Notes under the pieces: model-generated | What the model was told of the DNA's origin: nothing | What the model saw: the letters and a program-made list of their open reading frames with translations, nothing else | Databases searched by the model: none | Part shown: in pieces, positions 6,048 to 14,217 of the stretch | How positions within the stretch are numbered: position 1 is the stretch's first letter | Layout: every line of letters starts with the position of its first letter | NCBI GenBank assembly: GCA_964592475.1 | Contig: CAZQEZ010000102.1 | Coordinates: 1-14,217 of the forward strand | Source: CAZQEZ01 sp964592475 | GTDB taxonomy: Bacteria; Bacteroidota; Bacteroidia; Cytophagales; Cyclobacteriaceae | Length of the DNA: 14,217 nucleotides | Reading direction: 5' to 3' | Made by a program: the position numbers and the translations under genes

Positions 6048-7507
6048 GATGTTATAGCAGTTTTAGATGTTTTGTCTTTAGAATAAAGCAATTTGCTTAA
6101 TAAAATATAAAGTACCGAAGCAATAAACCACCCTGGCAAGCCCAGAAAGAATAATTCCAGACCATATAATTGATTTAATCCAAAGCAAGCTAATAGCGTT
6201 AGGCACCAGGTTAAAAAAGCTGAAAAATTAAAAAGCTTATTTCGTTTTTCTGCATAGTCGGTATCGATGCCAAGTTTTGGAAATAACCAAAAGTCAATGA
6301 AGATAATGGCACCCATCGGCATAAGAATGAGACCATAAAGTGCCACAAAGTCTAATAGCTTCATTACCAAAGCTGGAAAACAGGCAGCAATGGTAGTAAT
6401 GAGGCCGGTAAATAAGGTTACTTTCCAGCGTTTGCTGGTAGGTGCAATGGCCTGAAAAGCCAGGCCTGCCCGGTAAATAGTAGGATTTGCAGTAGTCCAA
6501 CCGGCTATGATAACACAAAAAGCGCCTGCCAATCCAACAGCATTAAATGCTAATGGCCCGGGTGCTACTGAAGGTAACTGGTCAGCAGTAGCTCCTGAAA
6601 TATAATCTATCAATGAAACTCCGGCTGGTATTGATTGTACCAGCACCACACTGTACAAAATACCGGCAGCTATCCAGGCTACATAATGTCCTAAAAACAT
6701 TCCGGTTGCGGAAGACAAACCCATTTGCCATTTTTTAGCGTAGCGTAAGATAGACATATCTGCCATACCTATATGCATGGCCATATTGGCAAACCATGAA
6801 AAAAACAGGACGTGCCACATGGTGAATTTGGACTGACCAGCCAGGGGTACCCCGGTCCAGATGGTATCATTAGCCACCTGCCAGAAATTGTCAAATCCTG
6901 TAACACCTAATTGTGGCAAAACAGCAATACCCGAGGCAATAAAAACTAAAATCATCCAGGGAGCAGTTACATTGGCAAATCGGGATACTTGTTCATAGCC
7001 CAATATTGCCACCAAAGTAATTACAGACCCTACGGCAAAAACTGCTATGACCCAGCCCACATTATTAGGCAACCAATCGTTCAAAGCCGGCATCGGTATG
7101 TCGAAAGGAATGCCAACAGCAGTTGCTGAAACTGCAATCATTGAACCAGCCAGAAAGCAAAACATAAGGGCATTGATAACATTGTAGATTAATAGAAGGT
7201 AGGGGCCTAATATCTTGCGCAGCTTCCAATAAAGGGTTAGCCTTACACTTGTAGCTATAGGAGCGCATATAAAGGCCCAGCTAAGTACTGCTAATATATT
7301 TCCCAATAATAGTCCCAAAAAAAGATCACCGGCAGCTACTCCATGCACCACGAAAAGAGGCCCAATAACAAACTCTGTTCCAGCGGTATGCTCGCCAGCG
7401 TACATCCCAATAAAGCTTTTCCAGCCCTTCTGTTGCCTGGCTGGAATTGGTTCCTGTTCGTATTCGTTGATTGAATCTAATCTCTTAGCCAGCGATTGTT
7501 CTTTCAT
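6044..7507 (-). CDS. NCS1 family nucleobase/hydantoin-type permease (cytosine permease-like)
   Basis: This 487-residue integral membrane protein has about 12 hydrophobic segments and belongs to the nucleobase:cation symporter-1 family (purine/cytosine permease type). Visible landmarks are the first-helix stretch FIGMYAGEHTAGTEFVIGPL (32-51), a conserved helical region GWTTANPTIYRAGLAFQ (336-352) and IIFIDFW (401-407), comparable to the late-helix aromatic motif of NCS1 proteins. The family imports cytosine, purines, hydantoins, thiamine precursors or similar compounds with Na+ or H+. The substrate is not deducible, as no catabolic gene (deaminase, hydantoinase) lies beside it. The N terminus (1-28) is hydrophilic and cytoplasmic. 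The gene is first in a unit with the 60-residue membrane protein, which starts inside its last codons. A -7 box (7534-7541) and a perfect palindrome (7550-7564) precede it. Confidence 0.9.
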   Translation of the reverse strand: MKEQSLAKRLDSINEYEQEPIPARQQKGWKSFIGMYAGEHTAGTEFVIGPLFVVHGVAAGDLFLGLLLGNILAVLSWAFICAPIATSVRLTLYWKLRKILGPYLLLIYNVINALMFCFLAGSMIAVSATAVGIPFDIPMPALNDWLPNNVGWVIAVFAVGSVITLVAILGYEQVSRFANVTAPWMILVFIASGIAVLPQLGVTGFDNFWQVANDTIWTGVPLAGQSKFTMWHVLFFSWFANMAMHIGMADMSILRYAKKWQMGLSSATGMFLGHYVAWIAAGILYSVVLVQSIPAGVSLIDYISGATADQLPSVAPGPLAFNAVGLAGAFCVIIAGWTTANPTIYRAGLAFQAIAPTSKRWKVTLFTGLITTIAACFPALVMKLLDFVALYGLILMPMGAIIFIDFWLFPKLGIDTDYAEKRNKLFNFSAFLTWCLTLLACFGLNQLYGLELFFLGLPGWFIASVLYILLSKLLYSKDKTSKTAITS

Positions 7508-7533
7508 GATTAATTTTGGATTTATATAGACGT

Positions 7534-7541
7534 CAAAATTA
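7534..7541 (-). promoter_or_regulatory. Predicted -7 box of the NCS1 permease unit
   Basis: The minus strand reads TAATTTTG, a full match to TAnnTTTG, about 27 bp upstream of the ATG. No TTG is present at the usual -33 distance; a palindrome occupies that place instead, which would fit a promoter needing an activator. Confidence 0.45.
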
Positions 7542-7549
7542 AATTAATG

Positions 7550-7564
7550 TAGCTATAATAGCTA
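7550..7564. promoter_or_regulatory. 15-bp palindrome TAGCTAT-A-ATAGCTA (candidate operator)
   Basis: This is a perfect 7-bp inverted repeat with a 1-nt centre. It lies 8 bp upstream of the predicted -7 box of the permease unit, where the -33 element would be expected. Size and symmetry fit a dimeric regulator site. Chance is possible, since TAGCTA is itself palindromic and the region is AT-rich. Confidence 0.45.
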
Positions 7565-7622
7565 TCCTGCTCTATACTGCTGTAAATAAACCCAAATTTG
7601 CAAATAAAAGATTAGAAAGCAA

Positions 7623-7641
7623 TCAAAATTTATTATTTTGA
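7623..7641 (-). terminator. AT-rich hairpin at the end of the first T9SS adhesin gene
   Basis: ATTTTGA (7635-7641) and TCAAAAT (7623-7629) form a perfect 7-bp stem with a 5-nt loop, overlapping the TAA stop. Read on the minus strand it is followed by a T-rich but interrupted stretch. The stem is weak; it may act as a partial terminator ahead of the NCS1 unit. Confidence 0.35.
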
Positions 7642-10600
7642 CAATACTACGTAACCTGTTCTTGGTTGACTTCCATTGCCTAAGTTAATTGTATAAAAGT
7701 AAGTACCTGCAGGTAATTCATTGGCTCTATTGATTACAAGACCAGAATTTGTCTCACCTCTCCAATTATTGGTTTCATTATGGTAAGCTCTGGTCGAATA
7801 AATTAAGTTTCCGTATCTGTTAAATAATTTTACCTCATTATCAGGATAGTTTTCTATACCATCAATAATCCAGGTGTCATTTTTCCCATCATTATTTGGT
7901 GAAATAGCTTGATAAATCACAATTGCATCAGTTAATGCATTGATATTAACGCTGGCTGTAGTACATTGCCAGCTATCACACATCTCAACCTCAATTACTG
8001 ATTGGGAATTAGTAATAAATTCCGGAATATAAGTAAAACATAATCCTATAGAATCTACAGATGAAACTTCACCATTCACTTCACCACTCGTAATATTGAT
8101 ATTGGACAATTTAATCAGATCATTTTCAGGATCAGAAGCTTCCATACAAATATTTATTTCGCCAGGTGTATATATATCGATATTTTGATCTATAGCCACA
8201 GGAGGATTGTTCGAAATTACAGATAAATACACCACTGCTGTATCCAAAGCACCCTGCTCATCATTCAAAATGTATGAAAATTGATCGTTCCCTGCAAAAT
8301 CCACGTTTGGTTTATAGTGAAAGTCTCCGTTAGACATTAATTGTGCTGTACCAAAGGAAGGATTATTATAAATCATGGCACCTAAATTGTAGCTATCAAT
8401 ATCATAATCATTTGCCAGAACATTTCCGTTTACATCAAAATGCTGGGGCAAAGTATAATAATCATCTTCAGCAATTGGTGCATCATTAATATTATTAACT
8501 GTAATTGCTACTGAGGCAGTAGTGGAATTAGCTGTTCCATCAGTGGCCTGATAGGTAAAGCTATCATTTCCAAAGAAATCGGTATTAGGTATATATTCAA
8601 AGCTACCATCAGCATTTAAAGTCAGTGTACCATTGGAAACATCACCTACGAGCACTGCCGTGATAGGGTCACCGTCAACATCAGAATCGTTGATTAAAAC
8701 TCCAGTCGATGCAATATTTAAAGTTACCTCTTCATTAGTAGTATAACTATCATCTTCCGCTACCGGGGCATCATTCACGGCTGCTATGGAAAAATATACA
8801 AAAGCTGTATCACACTTACTGCTGGACGCATCGTTACATATTTCATACTGAATGGTATCATTTCCATTAAAGTTGGCATTGGGAGTATAAGTAAATGCTC
8901 CTGCAGCATCCACAGTAAAAGTTCCATTGGTTGGTTCCTGTACAAGGGTTGTATTCACACTTAAATTAAAACTCATCGGATCACTATCATTGCTTAGTAA
9001 ATTACCTGAAACAGGTTGATCTTCATTTGTATTAAAACTATCATCCATTGCAACAGGCTGTAGTGTTCTGGAAGCAAGAGCAACTATTTGGTAATTACTT
9101 AGGGTACTATCATTGATAATGGTACCCTCTGTTATAGTTCCTGTAGTACCTCCATTACCTTCATCTACCCATTGGCTGCCATTCCAGCCGGCTATTGTTA
9201 GATGTTTCAAATCCGGCACTGAGCAGTTATTGTTCCATGGGTAAATTACCTGCACTGACGAGGAACCTGCATCCCGGGAGAAAAAATAATATGAACAATT
9301 CAAGATGTTGTCTATGATATAGTCATTTTGGCTTATATCATAAGCACCGGGAATTGCCTGATCACGATGGTAAGCTGTAAATGCATCAGTAGTATTGGCA
9401 GGGGCAGTCATCTCCAATGGCCGGAAATTACCATCATCTCCCAAAGGAAAAATGAATGAGTCATCACCTACTTTTTTCACGGGACCCACAATAAATCGAG
9501 TTGCATTATAACCTATTATGGTCGCATTATCGAGTATTACATATCGGCCATCATTTGAGGCATGTAATGGTCCATTTATCATATTCAAATTATTCTCAAT
9601 AATGATATCTTTGGAAGAGACCTTAAACTCATTGGTTGTGTTTACCTCCAGGTTATAAAACCTGATGCCAAGCAAAGAGTTTATTTCACACAAATAGTTT
9701 TGGCCCATGCCTATGCTCACGGTAGTAGTTCCCGGAATAAAAGGATCTGCCTGCAAACTGAAACTTTCAAAGTCATCTCCTACGGTAATATTCGTGCCAA
9801 AAGTACCCACATCCAGGATCACATCGTCTCTTAGTATCAAGTCTCTATCTACAGTTAACGCTATAAAATCAGTAGATTTAGTACCTGAACCAATAATTTC
9901 AAGATTGTAATATGAGCTTTGGGGTTCAATTATTTGCTGATTACCCGCGCTACCATAAATGAAAGTATTATTGGGATAAGCAGCATAAAGTATAATGTCC
10001 GGATCCTTTATTTCTCCACGGTAGGTCCATGTGGCATTATCGTAATTATGAATTTCATTATCTACTCCAACATTTAAAATATCGTTATTAGTAATGGTAC
10101 CATAATTATGTAATCTGAATTTATTATTGCTAAAATTAAAATCATCACAGGTAATTGAATTATAGTTGGATATTTGTAGATTGCTATTCCATTGATTTTG
10201 AGATATATCATCCAGCACCACCAAGTTGGCTGAATTATTAATAATAATTAAATCACTCGTAAATATATTTAGATCGTCGGTAATTGTGATGGTGCTGGTA
10301 TTATTAAAAACCAGACTATCACATACATCTAGGTCAATATCATTATTTAGGTAAATATCACCTGTACCCTCTATGGTCAGCTTAGCATTTTTTACCATAT
10401 CCAATTCATCTAGTAAAATACCGACTGTACTATTGTTGGTAAAAGTAGCATTATTGGCATCTCCACTAAAAATCACTTTTGCTTCTGTCACCTGCTCCCT
10501 CATAGAGGAAGTAGCATCAATGGTAAATTGATCTCCATATATAAACAAACTGGCATTCTCAATATTCAAATTGGCATTATTTGAAAGGAAGACATTATTG

Positions 10601-11262
10601 ATACTTTGATCAGAATTAAGTAGCACATCATATCCATCAATGTATAAAGTAGTATTTATATCCGGTAGACAGTTACAAGAAACTCCTCCAGGTGTCGCAC
10701 TCCAGGTATTCGGATCGGTCAAGTTGCCATTCTGACGAGCATAAAGGGTAGCAGGAGGAGCTTGATATATCTGAATATCATCAAAATACATGTATTCATC
10801 CCCGGCGGTATTTCTCACTTCAGCAATTATTTGCAAAGTACTGCCAGAAAGATATGAACCATAAAGAGCAAAGGCCATAACTTTTCCATACCTGAAATGA
10901 TTAAAATTTATTGCAAAAGGAATTTGTGATCCTCCATCCACTATATAATAAAACCTGATATAATCCTGGTTTTCTTCATGAATGCCGGCTTCATTCAGTA
11001 ATACTGAGATATTAACTAACCCGGCAGTACTAATATCAATAACTTCCGATCGCCAGGTCATCACGTTATCCGTATTTCTGGCAGCTATTCTCTCTCCTCT
11101 TACCTCAAAATAACCAGTAGGTGAACCTAATGCATCCCAGGCTGTAAGTCCTGTATCATTCACTGTACCATCAGGCAGGCCAGTAAAATCTTCAAGCCAT
11201 ATGGTTTGAGCATTTACAGATACTGACAAAACTAAACTTAAAAGTATCAATGTATATTTCAT
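7633..11262 (-). CDS. Large secreted multidomain protein with Ig/cadherin-like tandem repeats and CHU_C T9SS sorting domain
   Basis: This 1209-residue protein starts with a signal peptide (about 1-18, LSVSVNAQ). Residues about 20-170 look like a beta-sandwich module (start DFTGLPDGT, end YMYFDDIQIYQ). Residues about 175-600 are Asn/Ile-rich beta strands resembling a parallel beta-helix, entered through a NGNLTDPNTWSATPGG motif. A block near 600-630 (FPLGDDGNFRP) is a common Bacteroidota surface-protein element. Ig/cadherin-like repeats begin near 734, 830 and 928, each opening with PVA/PIA-x-DD and carrying ND-x-D and DGxFxYxP-type motifs. A divergent repeat starts near 1019. The CHU_C (T9SS type B) domain covers about 1118-1209, with SPNNDGKNDTWIIDG, YPDNEVKLFNRYGNL and PAGTYFYTI. 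It is expected to be exported by T9SS and to act in adhesion or matrix building. AGAGG lies 7 nt before the ATG, an unusually good Shine-Dalgarno for this window. Paralogue of the next gene upstream. Confidence 0.92.
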   Translation of the reverse strand: MKYTLILLSLVLSVSVNAQTIWLEDFTGLPDGTVNDTGLTAWDALGSPTGYFEVRGERIAARNTDNVMTWRSEVIDISTAGLVNISVLLNEAGIHEENQDYIRFYYIVDGGSQIPFAINFNHFRYGKVMAFALYGSYLSGSTLQIIAEVRNTAGDEYMYFDDIQIYQAPPATLYARQNGNLTDPNTWSATPGGVSCNCLPDINTTLYIDGYDVLLNSDQSINNVFLSNNANLNIENASLFIYGDQFTIDATSSMREQVTEAKVIFSGDANNATFTNNSTVGILLDELDMVKNAKLTIEGTGDIYLNNDIDLDVCDSLVFNNTSTITITDDLNIFTSDLIIINNSANLVVLDDISQNQWNSNLQISNYNSITCDDFNFSNNKFRLHNYGTITNNDILNVGVDNEIHNYDNATWTYRGEIKDPDIILYAAYPNNTFIYGSAGNQQIIEPQSSYYNLEIIGSGTKSTDFIALTVDRDLILRDDVILDVGTFGTNITVGDDFESFSLQADPFIPGTTTVSIGMGQNYLCEINSLLGIRFYNLEVNTTNEFKVSSKDIIIENNLNMINGPLHASNDGRYVILDNATIIGYNATRFIVGPVKKVGDDSFIFPLGDDGNFRPLEMTAPANTTDAFTAYHRDQAIPGAYDISQNDYIIDNILNCSYYFFSRDAGSSSVQVIYPWNNNCSVPDLKHLTIAGWNGSQWVDEGNGGTTGTITEGTIINDSTLSNYQIVALASRTLQPVAMDDSFNTNEDQPVSGNLLSNDSDPMSFNLSVNTTLVQEPTNGTFTVDAAGAFTYTPNANFNGNDTIQYEICNDASSSKCDTAFVYFSIAAVNDAPVAEDDSYTTNEEVTLNIASTGVLINDSDVDGDPITAVLVGDVSNGTLTLNADGSFEYIPNTDFFGNDSFTYQATDGTANSTTASVAITVNNINDAPIAEDDYYTLPQHFDVNGNVLANDYDIDSYNLGAMIYNNPSFGTAQLMSNGDFHYKPNVDFAGNDQFSYILNDEQGALDTAVVYLSVISNNPPVAIDQNIDIYTPGEINICMEASDPENDLIKLSNINITSGEVNGEVSSVDSIGLCFTYIPEFITNSQSVIEVEMCDSWQCTTASVNINALTDAIVIYQAISPNNDGKNDTWIIDGIENYPDNEVKLFNRYGNLIYSTRAYHNETNNWRGETNSGLVINRANELPAGTYFYTINLGNGSQPRTGYVVLSK

Positions 11263-11415
11263 AAATTAGCCTCTTGTTCCCCTATTTACTATTGTTATAT
11301 TTATAATTTATATTTGATTTATTATATATTATGTATTATTTAAAAAACAATAATGTAACCAGATTAAAAATTTTTTTAGCTCAATTATATGATAATCTCG
11401 ATTTGCAAAACTTTT
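11263..11415. other. AT-rich spacer between the two T9SS adhesin genes
   Basis: This stretch is extremely AT-rich. On the minus strand it follows the stop of the upstream adhesin gene and ends in the Shine-Dalgarno-like AGAGG (11270-11274) of the next. I see no match to TAnnTTTG and no stable terminator; a run of A followed by T near 11366-11376 could fold weakly. Whether the two genes are one transcript cannot be decided. Confidence 0.5.
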
Positions 11416-12577
11416 TTATCGATGAAGCACCACATAACCGGATTTTGATTTGCTGCCATCGCCGAGATCAATTACATAAAAATAAGTACCATCAGGTAAT
11501 TCCTTTTTTCCCAATACCATTCCGGTGTTAGCTTCTCCTTTCCAAACAATTTCAATATTGTTATAACCAGTACCCTGATATACCAGATTACCATATCGAT
11601 TATAAATTTTCACTTCATTGTCAGGATATCGGGTGATACCATCAATGATCCAGGTATCATTATAATTATCATTGTTGGGTGATAAGGCCTGGTAAATAAA
11701 CAATGGAATTTCTTCTACTATTATTTGTATTGTGGCTACAACACAAGTTTGTCCATCACAAACTTCAACCACTATTTCATCTGTACCACTGAAATCAACA
11801 TTGGGCCGGTACAGTAAGCAAAGCGGTTCGATATTGCTTAATACCAGGCTTCCATTTACCGGCGGCACCGAAACAGAATTTATGAAAAGACTATCTCCAT
11901 CAGGATCGGTGGCATTGATGCATAGGGTAGTATCAGAATTAGCAACAATTGTGATCTTAATGTTTTCTACTTCCGGTGGCAGATTGTCGTTTACGGGATT
12001 GATGGTAATATTGGCAATTGCCTGGCTACATAATGAAGGAATTCCATCATCACAAACTTCATAGGTAAAACTATCCGCACCATAATAACCCGCATCTGGC
12101 GTGAAGCTAAAATCACCATTAGTCATAAGCACTAGTGTGCCATTAGTAACATTTACAATTGGTGTAGTATTGAGAATTAAATTATCATTCTCAGTATCGG
12201 AATCATTCTCCAAAACATTGCCATTTAAAACGACATCCTCATCTGTACTGTAGCTATCGTCTGCTGCCACCGGGGCATCGTTGACCGGGTTTACGGTGAT
12301 GGTTACCGTGGCAATATTGGAATTGACCGTGCCATCATTGGCCCGATAGGTAAAACTGTCGCCACCATGGTAGTCCGCAGCGGGTAGGTATGCAAAGCTG
12401 CCATCGGCATTCAAAGTTAAAGTGCCATTACTCACATCACTCTCCAATACCGCCGTGAGGGCATCACCATCTATGTCGCTGTCATTGGTCAAAATACCGG
12501 CAGCGGCAATATTCAGTGGCGTATCCTCATCTGTACTGTAGCTATCGTCTGCTGCCACCGGGGCATCGTTGACCGGG
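11416..12577 (-). CDS. C-terminal part of a large T9SS type B adhesin (left of assembly gap)
   Basis: This is the 3' part of the gene that continues across the N-run into 12678-14217. The frame is open to the gap edge; the GTG at 12556-12558 is the Val of a PVAADD motif, not a start. It encodes one complete Ig/cadherin-like repeat (12290-12577, 96 residues, NDAPVAADDSYSTDEDTPLN onward), a second repeat (about 12000-12289), a divergent repeat opening with PPEVENIKITI and containing NATDPDGDSLFINS, and a CHU_C sorting domain (SPNNDNYNDTWIIDGI, YPDNEVKIYNRYGNL, PDGTYFYVIDLGDG, ending SGYVVLHR). The tail is closely similar to that of the neighbouring gene at 7633-11262, including the same penultimate divergent domain, so the two are duplicates. 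The first repeat is strikingly GC-rich. Export by T9SS and a surface or matrix role are inferred from family knowledge. Confidence 0.88.
12235..12577. repeat. GC-rich 288-bp repeat unit with an identical 55-bp boundary at both ends
   Basis: Positions 12235-12289 and 12523-12577 are identical over 55 bp at an offset of 288 bp, which is one 96-residue domain. The 23 bp right of the gap (12678-12700) are identical to 12290-12312, which directly follow the first copy. Thus the sequences on the two sides of the gap, if joined, recreate the same 78-bp junction. Counted over 12301-12480, GC is about 51%, against about 35% in 12181-12240 and about 32% in 13141-13200. Confidence 0.85.
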
Positions 12578-12677
12578 NNNNNNNNNNNNNNNNNNNNNNN
12601 NNNNNNNNNNNNNNNNNNNNNNNNNNNNNNNNNNNNNNNNNNNNNNNNNNNNNNNNNNNNNNNNNNNNNNNNNNNNN
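12578..12677. other. Assembly gap of 100 N inside the adhesin gene
   Basis: The run is exactly 100 N, the usual placeholder for a gap of unknown size. With 100 N counted, the reading frames left and right do not match. With the N removed they match exactly and read TVNPVNDAPV across the join. The missing sequence should therefore be a multiple of 3, most likely zero or whole 288-bp repeat units. Confidence 0.95.
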
Positions 12678-14217
12678 TTTACGGTGATGGTTACCGTGGC
12701 CTGATCACACAGTCCGCCTCCATCACAAATTTGATATACCAATGTTTCTGTTCCATTGAAGTTGGCAGCAGGTGCATAATCTATGGAACCGTCAACCATA
12801 GCAGTAGCTGTGCCTCCCTGATTGGGTGAATTAACTATAGAGATGGTAGAAGGAGCATAGTTATTGTCCGGATCGGTATCATTTGCACTCACCATGAAAT
12901 TGGTGGTAGGATCATCTTCATCTACAGAATAAGAATCATCTGAGGCTATGATAAAAGAGTTGCACCAGCTTATATCATGGATAGAAATACCGTAAGTATA
13001 ACTTCCGGCTGGAATTAAAGGCAGACTATGGCTTATGATTACTGAATCGGCCGGAAAATCCAGGCTAATCCTTAAATCACCATCTGTAGAGTTAAAATCG
13101 GAAGGTAGTAAACCTTGAAAACGATTGCCACCAATAAATGTCATGGATTTGCCGGTATTAAAATTACTTTCAGTTAAATTTTGTATAACTCCTCCAGCAT
13201 ACGCGCTAACTTCAATAATGTCTTCATGACCACCAACACCACCTTTGTCTACATCAAATAAGGTAAAGGTGAGATAATCGAGTGGCTGGTGAAAATCAAG
13301 TTTAACCTCAGTGTATTGGCTTACATTATTATATTCAACCAACCAAAGTAAGGAATGAGTACTTTTTAACAAATCGGAGACATAGAAATCTGTTGCTTTT
13401 GAATAAGGATCCGTTAAGGTGGTTGTGACCATAAAGCTATCGGGCCTGAGCAAAACACCATCCGGGTTAAAACTAAAGGCATAATTATCCCAATCTAAAG
13501 TTGAACGAGTATCACACAAAACTCTTACATAAACATTTTCAGTTGTGCAAGCAATCGGTGAACCATTATCACACACCTCATATTCAAATTGATCTAACCC
13601 GGTAAAGCCAGCATTGGGAGTATAGGTAAAGGTGCCGGTAGCATTGAGTGTAACTGCACCCTGTAAAGGTCCTGAAACTGGTGAAGTGCTTAAACTTAAA
13701 GTATTTCCTTCCGGATCGCTGTCATTATTAAGTAGATTGCCAATGACAGGAGAATCCATCAAGGTAGTAAATGTATTATGAACTGCTATCGGAGCATCAT
13801 TCACTGCATTTACAATAATAGACACAACAGCCTGCGCACATTGTGATGGACTATCATCATCACACACTTCATAGGTAAATGAATCGCTACCGCTAAAATT
13901 TGTATTAGGTGTGTAAGTAAAACTTCCGTCCGTATTCATCACCAGTATACCATTGGTCACATTTACTACCGGTGTAGTATTGACCAGCATGTTATCACCT
14001 TCCGGATCATAATCATTGGATAAAACATTATCATTAATAGCTACATCTTCATTGGTTATGTAACTATCGTCCGTTGCCACTGGTGGATAAATAATATTTA
14101 AAGGAGTTGGATCAGGAGAAATTCCAGTCTCCGGATAATCTGAAAGCAAAGAAGCTGGAAGATTTGGATCCGAAAAATTATTTAGCAATGGTTGATTATA
14201 TAACACCGGACTGATTA
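12678..14217 (-). CDS. N-proximal part of the same T9SS adhesin (right of assembly gap; 5' end outside window)
   Basis: The frame is open through the right edge (reading ISPVLYNQ inward), so the true start and any signal peptide lie outside the window; the GTG at 14204-14206 is internal. In order there are: a linker rich in Pro/Asn/Ser; two Ig/cadherin-like repeats (PPVATDDSYITNED, then NDAPIAVHNTFTT), each with paired cysteines in EVCDD/EVCDN-type motifs; a unique block of about 190 residues (about 12950-13530; LCDTRSTLDWDNYAF to HDISWCNSFI) that looks like a beta-sandwich, with FDVDKGGVGGHEDIIEVSA in its centre; and another repeat (ASDDSYSVDEDD to QATVTITV) that runs into the gap. Joined in frame to 11416-12577 the visible protein is about 900 residues plus whatever the gap hides. 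Function as a surface adhesin is inferred from the repeats and the C-terminal sorting domain. Confidence 0.85.

Noticed and set aside
11732..12064. Plus-strand open frame of 110 codons
   Set aside because: It lies wholly inside the conserved adhesin coding region on the other strand, and its translation has no recognisable features.
12556..12558. GTG as a start of a separate 380-residue protein
   Set aside because: It is the valine of a PVAADD repeat opening; the frame continues upstream through NDAP to the N-run and matches the fragment beyond it.
12542..12577. Arg/Gly/Pro-rich C-terminal end of the right-hand fragment when read through the N-run
   Set aside because: It is produced only by counting 100 N, which shifts the frame; the correct frame here encodes the PVNDAPVAADD linker.
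14204..14206. GTG as the start of the right-hand adhesin fragment
   Set aside because: The frame stays open upstream to the window edge (ISPVLYNQ), there is no signal peptide after this GTG, and T9SS cargo needs one. It is an internal valine codon.
7633..14217. Contact-dependent toxin or polymorphic toxin system
   Set aside because: Both C termini are CHU_C sorting domains rather than toxin domains, and no immunity-type gene follows either protein.

Overview
The window reads as chromosomal DNA from a member of the Bacteroidota, probably a free-living or marine Cytophagales/Flavobacteriia-type organism. The evidence is the AT-rich background (roughly 35% GC), gene starts mostly without a Shine-Dalgarno sequence, several TAnnTTTG-type -7 boxes, a DUF2911 protein, and two large secreted proteins ending in the CHU_C (type B) sorting domain of the type IX secretion system (T9SS). 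A run of exactly 100 N (12578-12677) shows this is a scaffolded draft assembly.

Layout. Positions 1-281 are non-coding and hold an 8-bp tandem repeat and several dyads. Two plus-strand genes follow: a short-chain dehydrogenase (282-1133) and a BCCT-family osmolyte transporter (1192-2787). The transporter gene ends at a strong bidirectional hairpin shared with the convergent minus-strand genes. Every gene from 2855 to the right edge is on the minus strand: a secreted DUF2911/TPR-like protein; a two-gene unit of pirin plus an NAD(P)-dependent reductase of the dihydroflavonol-reductase type; a two-gene unit of an NCS1 nucleobase/hydantoin-type permease translationally coupled to a 60-residue membrane protein; and two adjacent large secreted proteins.

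The two secreted proteins (7633-11262, and 11416 to beyond the right edge) are paralogues in their C-terminal parts. Each carries tandem domains of about 96 residues of the bacterial Ig/cadherin-like 'tandem-95' type, one divergent penultimate domain, and a CHU_C tail. They are probably surface adhesins or matrix proteins exported by T9SS. The second gene is broken by the N-run. Deleting the 100 N puts both sides in one frame and recreates an exact repeat junction, so the break is most likely an assembly artefact in an array of near-identical repeats. The repeat unit beside the gap is about 51% GC against about 35% around it.

I found no CRISPR array, tRNA, rRNA, insertion sequence or defence system. 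The points most worth checking are the collapsed GC-rich repeat array, the coupled 60-residue membrane protein, and the dyads placed at the promoters of both transporters.
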